Below, one piece after another: positions 50,424 to 62,509 of a stretch of 64,000 nucleotides of DNA (positions are counted from its first letter, which is position 1; each line of letters begins with the position of its first letter). This DNA is from Limanda limanda (taxonomy: Eukaryota > Chordata > Actinopteri > Pleuronectiformes > Pleuronectidae). The stretch is from contig NC_083646.1 of the NCBI RefSeq assembly GCF_963576545.1, positions 15,656,961 through 15,720,960 on the forward strand. The letters are read 5' to 3'. The notes under the pieces were generated by a model, which was not told the DNA's origin, did no database searches, and saw only the letters and a list, made by a program, of their open reading frames with translations. The position numbers and the translations under genes were made by a program.

Positions 50424-51237
50424 CTGATTAACAGGATGCCAGAGAAAGAAGTAAGATTTAAGGGTTGATGTTTCACACCCTGCATGTTTGGATAAGGAGA
50501 AGTCAAATGTGTTGAAGGCAGGTCACATTATCTAGCCTTCATAGGACTCGCCTGCTATTTTTCTGTCCCCGTCATTACATAAATGTGGATAAATGACAGG
50601 GCAGAATTTCGTCTTCCATGTGTATGAGCCGATTTATATCTCTATCTGCCCCTCTATTTGATAACTGTATGACTTCTGCTTTAAGAAAACACATTTTTTG
50701 GTCTTAAATCCTAAAAAAAAATTCCGATCTCAATTTTTCTGAATTTTATTTCTGAGTAGGACTTGTGACTTGGGCCACCAGAGCAAAATGGTACTGTAAT
50801 AATCTTATGTCTTTCCAGTATACATGGGTTTATGGATCTCTTAAGTTAAATGAAAACACTGGGTTTCTTGGTATTCAGCTGAAAACTTGAAATGGACGCA
50901 TTTTTGTCTATATACATTTTACCTTTAGTTCTATTTTTATGTATTGTATTGATGAATAAATAAGTAAATAACAGCACTTCTCAATAATATTACAATAATA
51001 CTTGATATTGAAAAGTTTGCAGGTATGTTTGTTTTTCTAAATGCTAATAAACATATCTTTCATGCACTATCAGCTGATGTGTGTGTTGACATTATTCTTT
51101 TCGTTTGTAAATCTACAAGACGGCTGTGTGTGTGTGTGTGCATGTCTGTCTATTGTTACTGGGGACAATTTTAGTTCCATACCATCATTGTGAGGACATT
51201 TTGGCTGGTCCTCACAAAGTGCTGTTAGAGGGGTTAC
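50424..51237 (+). other. 3' UTR of the 11-finger gene
   Basis: AT-rich, non-coding. Poly(A) signal AATAAA at 51046-51051, with an earlier candidate near 50956. A short GT microsatellite lies at about 51125-51140. Confidence 0.6.
51046..51051 (+). terminator. Poly(A) signal of the 11-finger gene
   Basis: AATAAA about 620 nt after the stop at 50423, followed by GT-rich sequence (GATGTGTGTGTTG). Confidence 0.55.
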
Positions 51238-51400
51238 GGGTATAGTTCACCCAAAATGAAAATTCACTCATTATCTACTCACCATTATGCCGATGGAGGG
51301 GTGGGTGACGTTTTTGAGTCCATAAAACACTTTTGGTGTTTATGGGGAAAAACAATGTTGCAGCAAAATCCAAAACAATTGAAATACAGTGCATAGTTTC
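51238..51400 (+). repeat. Half-copy of the foldback MITE
   Basis: GGGTATAGTTCACCCAAAAT, then ATTCACTCATTATCTACTCACC, matches one arm of the element at 44943-45565 and continues to about GTTGCAGCAAAATCC. The opposite arm is absent. A local inverted repeat, CCATAAAACAC / GGTGTTTATGG, lies at about 51319-51345. Confidence 0.7.
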
Positions 51401-51683
51401 TTTTTCCAACTTTTTTTCTGTAAATAATTATGAACATTTAGATTTAATACGTTTATTTTTAAACATACTATTCGACTACATTTTATATCTTTTTAAGGAG
51501 GAAAATGAGGAAACTACATATCCCATAACAAGATCGATAATAAACCCCGGAATACTATTGTATCGTGTTCGTTTGGTGACGTATGTAACGGGAAGCGTTA
51601 TTTTTACCTTCCCACTCTCGTAAGAAGAAGACCCGCCCCTACCCCGCATCTGATAGGCTTAGTCCTAGCCGTGAAGAGCGATG
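51401..51683. other. Intergenic, no gene seen
   Basis: AT-rich sequence after the half MITE that grades into the promoter of the seven-finger gene. No coding signal. Confidence 0.5.
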
Positions 51684-51722
51684 ATTGGTCATGATACCGG
51701 AAGACTATCAGAGTAAGCCAAT
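51684..51722 (+). promoter_or_regulatory. Promoter cluster of the seven-finger gene
   Basis: Inverted CCAAT (ATTGG, 51684-51688), an ETS-type ACCGGAAG (51696-51703) and a direct CCAAT (51718-51722) within 40 nt, about 180-215 nt before the ATG at 51898. No TATA box. Confidence 0.6.
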
Positions 51723-51897
51723 CACAGACACGACAAACGCTAAGGTAAGGGAGAAAACAAAAGCTACAGCAGAGAGGAAACCATGTTGTGAAAAATGTGT
51801 GTTTGTGTCGCTTCCATGGTTTTTAACACGTTTCTGAATAACTGAGCGTGTTGATGTGAAGTTCATCTGTCGCCAGCAGCAGCGGGGGTTTGGATTC

Positions 51898-53885
51898 ATG
51901 GACAAAGACAAGAGCCACGACACTGTAAGTGTGCGACGCTGCTGTTTGAGTCAGCTAAGTGTAGCATTGGTCTGTTGTGATAGAAGCTAACAATTTAATT
52001 CATTTAACTTCAAATCGAATGTTGGCCCACAGTGATCTGCACACACCGTGTCTCTGTGTCGCTGAACTCATGTGTCTGTGCTTCAGCATGCTCCGTGCTC
52101 CTGGATGGAGATGCATCAGTTCATTGGTGAGCTCATCACATCTGGAAACACCTCCAAGGATCAGCCAGATGTGCTAAACGCAGCCTGGGGAATGAGTGGA
52201 GGTGCTGGAGCGTCCCTGGGGTTCAAAGCCGCTTCGCTGGAGCCTCTACAACATCCTCCACCTGAGGCCGGCCGACACACCCAGCCTCGGTCACCTCCGA
52301 GGAAAGGAGAGGCCAGAGACAGAAGTGAAGGTCAGGCGTCACGCCATGGTTTGTGTAGGGCGTTTTCTGTCAAAGATGATTTTCACTGAGAGTCTTGTTT
52401 TCGTCATGTTTAGATGTGCATCACGCCTGCACCTGCCCTGGCTGCCCTTACTCCACGTCCCCGCCTTCCTTTGAGACCTTGAAACCCGGACACTCTCTGT
52501 CCTCGATGGGGAGGACGGACGCCGTGTGCCACCCCAAAGACCTCAGCATGTGCCTCCCGGACACCACCGCACAAAGCAGCAGCAGCGCATCTGAGTTAGG
52601 GACCAGGACGTCCGGTCGACTGCAGGGGGAGGACCCAGACAGAGGGACCCAGAGCCCGGAGCAGAACTCAGAGGCTCATCCACCCAGAGCGTCCTCCAGT
52701 TCCTTGTCCAGTCTCTCCAGGTTCCCCTGCCTGTGCTGCCACCGCAGCCTCCAGCCCTGCAGTCAGTTGCCAAGCAACCGGGACGGCTCGGACTCGCCGC
52801 TTTCCCAAACCCACGCCCATCATCATTTTCATCACCACCACTGCCCTTTAACCTCTTGTTTTTCCTGCCCTCATCTTGCCCACTCTAGCTCCCAGCAGCT
52901 GCCTGGTCCCTTTCCCTGCTTCTCCTGCCAGCGCTCCTTTCCCACCTGCCCTCAGGTCTTCCACCAGCAGCAGAGGCCAACGCCGCAGCGGGAGGAGAGA
53001 GGCAGGACGGCGGCCTCTCTGCTGACGCTGCACCCCTGCATGCACTGCTCGGCCTCCTTCACACGGCCGTCCCAGCTGCTGCAGCACCAGCGCTCCGAGC
53101 ACGCCCACAAGCCGTCGGGCTTCATCTGCACGGAATGCGGCAGGGCCTTCAACTCCCACAGCAACCTGCGCATCCACCTCAACGTGCACACCGGAGCCCG
53201 GCCCTACACCTGCTCCGACTGCGGGAAGAGTTTTAGCCAATCAGGGGCTCTGAAGATCCACAGGCGGATTCACACAGGGGAGAGGCCGTATTCCTGCGGG
53301 TTCTGCGGCAGGGGGTTCCCCCATCTGGCAGGGGTCCGGGCCCACCAGAGGACCCACACGGGAGAGAAGCCCTACCGCTGCAGCCAGTGTGGCAAATGTT
53401 TCACGCAGTCGGGGGCTTTGAAGATTCACACCCGCATCCACACAGGAGAGAGGCCCTTTAGCTGCAGCCTCTGTGGGAAAAGCTTCTCCAACCGCTCTGG
53501 GATTCGCTTCCACTACCGCACAGTTCACGGCCTGGCGTTCGAAAACGCAGGTGAAGCCGGGGCTGGGGGAGCGCACCGTGGGGCAGCAGGCCGGGGTTTT
53601 CCCAGGACTTCACCCCCAGCCAGTGTTGGCCGAATTGCACCTAACAGGACGGATAGTGAATCACATCCAACTGCGACTTCCAGAGAATCTGCTGAGTCGA
53701 CCGCTGCTGAAGCAAGAAACCCAGGCAGTAACAGAGAGCGGCTTCTGTACGTGTGTGAAGACTGTGGCCTGCGATTTAAAGATGCTCCGTCCAGGAACCG
53801 ACACCAGACCCTGGAGCACTACTCCTCTGAGGGGAGAGACGAGGAGGAGGGGGTTGGAGCAGAGGGAAGAGTTGAGCACAAATGA
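51898..53885 (+). CDS. C2H2 zinc finger protein, 7 fingers, Cys/His-rich N-half
   Basis: A 580-residue protein from exons 51898-51924, 52087-52330 and 52414-53885 (phases 0 and 1). Exon 1 encodes only MDKDKSHDT. Six fingers run at about residues 298-460. The middle ones are joined by TGERPYSC/TGEKPYRC-type linkers, and the 3rd and 5th share the same recognition helix core (QSGALKIH). A seventh finger lies near the C-terminus (CEDCGLRF..H..H, about 536-558). The N-terminal half carries four CxC or CxxC clusters (CTCPGC, CLCCH, CFSCPH, CFSCQRSF) and a His-rich run (HAHHHFHHHHCP, about 223-235). These look like decayed or atypical zinc-binding units. Probably a nuclear DNA-binding protein; no orthologue named. 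Confidence 0.92.
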
Positions 53886-54005
53886 GAGGGTCCGGGGTGA
53901 AGGGGGAGAGTGAATCGATGAGAGATGATACCACTTTGCGTATCAGCCTAAAACGAGAATTTTGGACATTTACCATGTCTGGTATCAATATCAGAACATC
54001 CCTAA

Positions 54006-54011
54006 AATAAA
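54006..54011 (+). terminator. Poly(A) signal of the seven-finger gene
   Basis: AATAAA about 120 nt after the stop codon at 53885, followed by a TG-rich stretch. This gene converges with the DCBLD-like gene. Confidence 0.6.
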
Positions 54012-54376
54012 TGTGATTGGGGCATCAACAACACCAAAGTTTGTAAAGTGTTAACAAATATTTGTGTGGAATATATATTTTCTTGGTATTGAACTACTTC
54101 TTTTCGAGCTATGTGGATTAAAATAAGTATTCTCTAAATAGACTTTAAATTGTCAGCCCTAAAAGGATTTCAAGAAGATTCTGTACAACTAATATGCACT
54201 TGTTCCTATTATAAAAGCAAAATAGTCTTAATAGTTCTTCAGCATTTAATTGATCATTGTTAGATTCTCTATAAGGGAGATATTCAGGTGTGTGTAGCTT
54301 CATGCTATTGGCTTAAAGTAGATGCTGCAGTACCACACCCACACACCAGGCCGATGTCTGAACTGTTTTCAGTCGT
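54012..54376. other. Spacer between convergent genes
   Basis: AT-rich, about 365 nt between the poly(A) signals of two convergent genes. Nothing else recognised. Confidence 0.5.
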
Positions 54377-54382
54377 TTTATT
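54377..54382 (-). terminator. Likely poly(A) signal of the DCBLD-like gene
   Basis: AATAAA on the minus strand about 1.1 kb beyond the stop codon at 55497. Closer alternatives on the minus strand were not obvious. The region 54383-55496 is taken as the 3' UTR. Confidence 0.4.
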
Positions 54383-55496
54383 GTGCCTTCTCCAGCAGTG
54401 GAAGAAGCTGTATTCTTCTTATTAGAGCCACAGAAAACAATCACAAAATTTCACTTTAGTAACAGTTTCAGATATAACGCAGGGCTGTCTCTGCCACCTG
54501 GTCTCATTGTAATCAGACAAGTAATATTTTTAATCTTAAATATATATATCTTATATTTTTGTCATATCAGTTGAATTAAATTATGTTATTTCACTGTTTA
54601 TGACCTTTATTTCTCATATGAAAATAGCTAATTAACTTTATTTGTGCTTCTCACTGAGAAAGATGTTGAAAATGAACGAAGAGGCCACACACTAGCTCCT
54701 CTAGTATTAGTCTAGTTTCAGCTCTGGAGTATGTCCGAGTCTTGCTCAAGGACACTGCAGTAGTTTAAATCACATCTGAAGTCCTCTCTCTTAATAACGA
54801 CCTAACCTTGCCTGTTGTGCCTTTCTGTATTATTGCATATTTGAAACCAGTATTTGTTTGTTACTTTACTTTGTACGTTATAAATGGATGATGGTACAGG
54901 AACAACAACCAGCCGATTAAAGACAACAATCCACTATTGTTACATATTCAAAGAGAGCCACCTAGTGGTTATTTAAAATCACAGCAACATCTGAACCACT
55001 TTGTTACAGTGAACCGTTTACAGTGCTTCTTAAATGTTTCCTCTTTACAAAACACGTTGAAATGAAACTTTGTGAATACAATGTTTGGTGAGTTCAAGTA
55101 ACATTCAGTTCTTTGCATTAACCTGTTAAACAGACTGACCCATACATTGCTGTATGTATTTTCTGAAAGTGCAGCACATGACAACAATAAACAGCATCTC
55201 TGAGATGCAACTGAACCTGGACTTTCTTTGTGCATCATGGGATATTTCCACAGTACAAATACATATTTCCTGGAAATAACTGTCCACATGGTTGTCAGAT
55301 TATTCTGTTCCATCACATATGCAAAGAGGTCCAAAGTGACTCCTCACTGGAAGTTCAGCTCTGTCAGCGTTAGAACCCTCTGGACACAATGTACAACTCA
55401 AGGTCCACTTGAGATCACTGCAAGTGCTCCTCTGGTCCCCCTGCATGTTCAGCTCAAGAGAGTCTTTATGTTATCTGTATCTGAGCTGAGTTGTGC

Positions 55497-58400
55497 TCAC
55501 AAAGGCTCCTCGTATGTGGGGTTCTGTAATAATGAGTCACATGAGCTGGGCTCGGCGTAGACCACACTGACGGGTCGTGGGCCGCTGATGTGTAGGGAAG
55601 GAGTGCAGTAGCCATTGGATAGCATTCTGTGAGAGGGGCAGTCATACTGAGTGTGGCTGGATGTGGTCCTGGCACCAGATGCGGGCGGTGGCGCTGTCAC
55701 AGGAGGTCCGTGCACATGAAGCCTCCCTGTCAGAGTCGGCAGGTTGGACTCGGCGGGCTGATCGCCGAATGGAGTGGCGTACTCGGGTTCAGGGGGAAGT
55801 GGCTCGGCGTACTCTGGCAGGTTGCCAGGAGTGTCATAATGGTTCAAGATGAAGGGGGTGGTGTAGCCCTCGTCTCTGGAGGGTCTAAACGTCGACCCAA
55901 CCTTCTGTCCAATAGCTGCAGCAGTGGGCTCTGCGTAGTCTGGAGAGAATGAATGGATGAATACAAATGAGTCAGACTGAGTTTCTATTCATGGGAGATA
56001 CAACAAACACCAGTGTACTGCTCACATTAGATTAAAAAACCAGTCCAATATTAGACGTACACATATCATTAAATACTATTTATAGTATTTGTACTGTTGC
56101 TAGGCCACCAGAAGACTCAAGGAAGTTTTAATAAAGATACTATTTATTTTTACAGCACTTTTCAAGCTCAAGCACAAAGTTGCTGGTCTCAGTGAATTGT
56201 CCTTTTTACTCTTTAGGTTTAATATTGATGAAAGTGTTGACAAGCTTTGGAGGCAGAGTTTGTTTCCTAAGCGAATCTAACCTGCTGCTGGAGGAACAGC
56301 CATGCATGTGGCAGACAGAGGGGAGAACAATATCAATACCGTCATCTATCTGTCGACAAGAAATCAGATAACCATACTTTATACTTTTACTGTGAGTTTC
56401 TCAATATTTGACTCAATCACCAAAGTATTACCAGCCATCATTTTCATTTATGTCTCAGTGTATTGATCACTTTTTTACTTTTGTGGCTGAAGCTTGATTA
56501 TAAACCATTGTCACCCTAATGTAACTGTTTAATATATATATTTAAAAATACTGTGATATAATTAAAAGATCAAGATTAACTTGCTAAAATTCTTGCTGTA
56601 TTTCACTGCCTGTTTGAGTCTTCTCTGCTGAAGAGAGCTGTGAGGTGCGCCCGCAATATTTAAAATTAGCTAAGCAACTAAACTATTCTAAATCATCACC
56701 ACTAATACTCTGTCACTGTGATAAAAATGTGGTTAAATTGGTTTCAAACCATTACCATCACCCCATAGCGTGGTCCTTTCACTAAGGGGACCACTTCCTT
56801 TTGCTTATTTGTGTCTTACGGTTTCTGGCAAGTGCCTCTTTTCTACTCAATAGCAGTCTCATACCAGGCCAATGTTGAGCCCTGGCAAGATCAGCCTGGC
56901 CACCAACATGTCCTCTAATCACAGGGACAGGGTCAGGAGGGGGGGGGGTGACAGTAGCAGTCAGACCAGACCCTACTCTTCACCCCAGCAGAAGAGGCTG
57001 AGGTGTGGGAGGCCTAGACCTTACTCAAGGGCCCGCACGGAGCCTCAGAGCCAGAACTATTTTAATTAGAACGGCTTTAGTGAGAGCTGTATTTTGTCTT
57101 AGCATTGACCCTCTGTCCTGTTTATCACTGGACCTTTCAGTGAAGGGCCCCCTCACTGGGAGAAGGGAAGGGGGGGAGGCAGAGAGGGTAACTGGTGGAG
57201 GAGGAGGTGGGGAGCAGGCTGAGCACTCTTTATCGAGCTCCAATTAAAGGGTCTCTTTCAGAGAGGCTCTGTGGACCAAAGAAAGGAATGTTTATACTGT
57301 GACTGGGTGATGGGCTGAGCCGGGGGAAAGAATGGCCGTCTCGTGGAGAGAGCTGTTTGCCTGTCAGGCATGAGCTCCTCAGACTGACCACTGAAACCAC
57401 ACTGTTTGAATGGGGTAAGGGAAGGAAGGAAAAAGGCAGCAGCTGATAGTATTTCCTGAAAGACTGACTTGCTCCCTGTTGTCCTAAAAAAGTACATATT
57501 TATAGAACATGTCTATGAATTCTCACCGTTGAGAGGAGGGCTAGGTAGAGCGTCATGGACATTTCGCTCCAGAGGGTAGGAGATAAGCTCAGATTGTGGG
57601 CAGGGAAGACTCTTTGCCTGGAAACTCTGACAACCTACTTGACACACAAACAAAGTCAGAGGCTTTTTTAGCAAGAGAATAAACAAATACTAGAAAATCG
57701 TAACAGCACTTGACTTACTTTTAGGTAAACAGTACTTAATTTGCGATTCTTTTTTTCTGTATGGAGAAAGAACACAAAACATTTCAGTAATGTATACACT
57801 AGATAGCTTTTCTGTGGGCTACATCTACTGGTGCATCATTGTTCAGCAGTAACGATTGATCTCGAATTGATTGCCAGAAAAATGGATTCTATTTTGTTAA
57901 CAAAATATCTTTGGGTTTTGGACTCTTGGTCAAACGTCACATTTCATAGACTGAACATTTACTGAGCTTCGGCATGGATAGCATCTGATTGATCTATTTA
58001 GAGGGACAGTATATGTTTTATAAAATCCACTTTAATCACAGTCTGTGTCAAATGTACAAATAAATAATTTTATTGAAGTAAAAATAGAAATACGGTACCT
58101 TCTCTTCCACCAGACTACAGCCAACAAACAACTGCCGCACATTATCAACCCCAGGACCACTTCCACCGCCACTATTACCGCCTGACTTGTGCCTGCTGGA
58201 GCACAAGAGTCATAGAGAGTAAACAGTTGTTCAAGTATGAGGAAGGACACACTTTATCGCAATGTACACACAGTTGAAAGACAGAAGAAAGGACATTTTA
58301 AGTTGTTTTTAACTCGTGTGACAAGCATCTTTCTCAAAACAGATCGCTATTAATTATCATTGTGCACATATGGATTGATTAGAGGGTGATAGAAGTTCAT

Positions 58401-61400
58401 ACTGGGTCTTGTCTCCACTAACACTGGGCCATCTGTGGGGGTGGGAGAGGAGCTTGGGCGCGGCGTTCCCATGTTAACTTTAATCGGCGGAGATTCTGTC
58501 GGACATGCAGCAGCACAGAAAAACTTAAGGTCAGAAAAACTAAACAGCTGAACAAGCCACTTGAATAGATGAAGTTTATTCTGGATACATTGTGAGACTG
58601 GGGGCTGAGGCCTACCTCCAGGTGAGCCGGACCTTGGTGTGAGCTTTGTGACAGGACAACCCCGGACCTGGACCTGAGCAGAGGCTCTGCCTTGCCAGCT
58701 CCGCGGCTCTAGTCGAATGAACCGAGCAACGACAGGTGGAGACAAGCTGTTGAGAACTCTGAGGTGACCCTCGGTATACGCCTGAAACACCTGGGAACCA
58801 TAACAACCGAGTTAATTATTCACAGAGAATAGCACGGTGAATCCTGTGGGACAAAGTCAGCTGCCACACAAGCTCAGGACTGTAAGAAACTCAGGAAGAA
58901 TCAGCAAGTGAACATCAGGCCACTACAATTCATACCTTTTTATCTTTGCTGAGAGCCCCTTTGTAAGGCTTCCAGTTCTTTCTGTCCTTACTGTAAAGAA
59001 GACTGTAGGATTCTGTGTAGTACTCATTGGATCCAATTGTTATAATTCCTGAGGGAACAGAACACAGCATGTTTTAGATCAACATTTAGGAAAAGAAAAT
59101 GGTTTGACATAATGAAGAACAAAGGATGTAGAAATTAAAGGGCAAGACAGGTCCCAAAACAATACTGATTTCTGCCAGATTTGTCATTTGACATTCATAA
59201 AAAAATATATATAAAATAAGCATTCTTTCAAGCACAAATACCTATTTTATATTTACATTTATAACATACCTGTGATGGTGCTTCTATCACTCAGCTCCAG
59301 CTCCACCCATGGGTTGGCGTCATTATTTTCTGCTGTCCAGAGTAGGAACTCATGGCTGGAATCCATGTTTCTGGAGGACCAGAACCTTCTATGCTCTTGA
59401 CTGTTTTTGTTCCAGACAGAGGAGGCATTAAGACCAGAAACCGGTAGGATGTTTTTGCATTCTGTGCAGAGACCAGAAGAAAGTATTGAGGGATGAAAAT
59501 GGTTCAGTGTGCAACTCAGTGTTTCTATATATGGTGACAGTAGTCATTGGATTACAAGTCATTTCAACTTTACTGCTGATGATTATTTCAGACTCATGTT
59601 CACCATAGTAAAATAGATCAAATAGCAGACTTCTAGTTCTCAAGTGAAAGAAATTAAAGATTATGGAAGATTGTTTTAACCTAAAACAGAAAATGGCTTG
59701 TTGTAAATATACTAAAACGTGGAAAATAGTATAAACCTGTGGTGAAAATGTCTCATTTGAATCATACCTTGGCTGAAGAGCAGCTTCTTTTCAGATAATG
59801 ATCCCCTTTAAAAGAGGAAAGGCAAAATGTCAGAACAACTCAGAAATTCAGTAAACCAGTTTGGAGCTAACAGGAAGCATATGTGACTTCACTGCCAAAA
59901 CAGCAAACACACATTTTAGAGAGGATTCCATTGGCAAATGTGGATTCATAGAGCTTGAGACTTCTTTCACGAGTCACAGTGACACGACCCCCCATAGTAT
60001 CAGATGTAGCTCCGGCGTGGACAGCGGACTTGCACAGCACTGAGGTCTGTGAGAGAAAGTGAATGTGGTTTTTAGATGCACGCTTATCTTAAAATATACA
60101 TCAGCTTGGTCAAAAGAAAGGAAGTGTACTCACATCTCTGTAACCCAGTTCAGAGTTCCCCCACACATCGCCTGCGACACTCTTACACCCAGCAGGGCAG
60201 TAAACGCTGAGAAACAACAGAATAACGTGTGAGAATCTGTCCTACTGAAACTGAAACTTCTTTTACAGAGAACGTAGAGGTTAACCGCTAACCTCAAATG
60301 CTGCGAGTTAAAATGAGTTCCTCGTTTTAAACAAGAAATGAGATCTGTAAAAGAAGAGACAGACAGGTGTTAAAAACAAACTCTCATGAGAATGAATTTG
60401 AACATTTCTCTAATAGTACACAGTTGGACTCAGTGTCTCAGGCTTATATAATATTGCCCCTGCCACTCACTCAGAAATACACAAACAGATTCTGTGTGAG
60501 ACAGTCGAGCACGATTTATGTGCTAAATAAGGGGATGAGTGCTCATCACAGTTGATGTGACTATGGCCTTTGTCACAGTTCACGAGTACAGCTAAATGGC
60601 CGCGTGTGATCACAGATAACAGACAGTGGTTTGTATGTCTAAACGCAGGCTTAGCTCTAGACATGGCCGCATTTCATAAACAGCTCAGTAAAAACAGGAA
60701 ACTATGATACATACAGAACAGGGCAGGATACTTCATCCAGAGGAGAGGAAACTAGCTCTAAATATAGATTAACAGTCAAACTAGACTAAAAATAAAACTT
60801 AACAGGATAAACATTAACCTTTGTTTTATTTTGTTTTTGAATCTTAAGATTACATTTGTCGTTTAGACCGCAGATAAAGTGATGTCCCCACATATTACAA
60901 TCTGTCGTTGCCCTGGAAGAAAAAGGGAAGTTATGGTCCATCTGTGGACTTTACAGCCTCTAAATCAACAACCCTTTCTGCATTGAGATTCCTTATGGCG
61001 ACAAACACGGAATGGGATGGGGCTTGCAGTGGTTAACAGGCTGGTGAAAAGGGGGGGGGGGGTGAAAAAGAAATCCAGCCACTCCACGAAACAGACTGAA
61101 GCCTGAGGCCTCATTCCATTCAGCCTGAGAGAAGGAGTCTGACTCCTGTTTTCTGAGCAAACACGCCAGAGCAAAGATAGTGATGGAGGATGAATGCCAA
61201 TAAGCTGTGAGTCATGCACTCACAACCACACATGTGTACACATCGACGCACAAGTGCACATACACAGGGACAATTATTCACTGAGTCACTTGTGTTAAAA
61301 CTGCACCATTGAATTCAAACCTAGATTTACACATTTGTAAGACTAGTGCTCTACAAAGACAATAACAACACATAGCTGGTAATAAACAGCATTCACAAAC

Positions 61401-62352
61401 GCATCATTAACTACACAAATAGTTTAACGTAGCAGACTAGCATGGCTTTGCGTCAGTGTGCACAAATGACTCTCATACCTGGATACTGGTCTGTGGTGTA
61501 GGACAGCAGAAACCCCCGTCCAGAGCGGTGCGGCCCTGACATGAAGGTTATTATCACCTCATTGCTTACGAGCATCACGTTCTTCTGCAGCTCATCAAGC
61601 TTCCCACACACTGGACCTGCAACACGCACAACCACAAGCCATATTTATAAAAGCACACAAACCCAAAGGCTGCTCATCTGTTAGCACACTACAATTCTCC
61701 AAATAGAAGCACATGTATTTCCAGTTCTTAGTAATGATGTTTTAACAGCAGGAAATCTGTCTACGACACTAGCACTGTAACACTGTGTAGCACGTTAGAG
61801 CCATGAGGACTGTCACTTAGAAAACATGCTCAGGATCGTTGGAATCCAATAATAAAGACAAAAGGTAGTTAGACAGAATATCTCTCCTGAATCCTGCATA
61901 CCCTCGAGACACAACTTGATACACCTGGTTTGAAAGTGTGCATTTGTCTGTTGCGAAATGTGCCTTGCCTCCTCTGTCAATGTGTCAATGGAATGGCATG
62001 CTCATGGCTAGGAGAGTAACAGATCTGACACGGAATGTAAAAAAGACTGAGGGTACATGTGAGATTTGTGATGTTTTGCCTAATACACCTGCTGTTTGCA
62101 TAAAGACCTGAACACACAGTTCAAACTTACCCAGCCAGGGTGTTCCATTTTTGTCCGTGATCACGAGGGAGCCATTGCCGCAGCCCGGGCTGATCTCAAC
62201 GTCAAAATCCCCAAACAAGAGTTGTAGCGTGCGGCCCTCTGGCACTCGAATTCTCCACTTACACAAAGTGTTATTGGGGTAGGTGCCTGGATAGTTCTGA
62301 GAGGCCAAGGTGCCGGACTCCGTGCCCAGCAGCGTGTGTCCACAGCCATCAC
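55497..62352 (-). CDS. DCBLD-family receptor (CUB, LCCL, discoidin), 5' end missing
   Basis: Exons from 5' to 3' on the minus strand: 62131-62352, 61479-61616, 60293-60344, 60134-60206, 59913-60046, 59768-59805, 59270-59461, 58936-59048, 58616-58790, 58403-58495, 58099-58192, 57719-57756, 57527-57634 and 55497-55939. All phases agree. The order is CUB ([15 protein letters not shown]... to [14 protein letters not shown]), LCCL ([17 protein letters not shown]), F5/8 type C discoidin domain (ending [21 protein letters not shown]), a membrane segment ([20 protein letters not shown]) followed by WWKRRKK, and a cytoplasmic tail with eight YxxP motifs. This is the architecture of DCBLD1/DCBLD2 (ESDN) neuropilin-like receptors, whose phospho-YxxP sites bind CRK/CRKL SH2 domains. 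The LCCL part looks more like DCBLD1 and the CUB start more like DCBLD2, so the paralogue is left open. The signal-peptide exon is not in view. Confidence 0.93.
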
Positions 62353-62433
62353 CTGGAATCACACAAGTACAATAGTGAGGCTGTGGCAGGAAACCCAAGG
62401 AAAATGTATACTTAGCATTAAGGGATATTATTT

Positions 62434-62509
<76 letters not shown>

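Noticed and set aside
52950..53520. A CRISPR-like regular repeat array
   Set aside because: The roughly 84-nt periodicity is the C2H2 finger and linker repeat of a coding exon.
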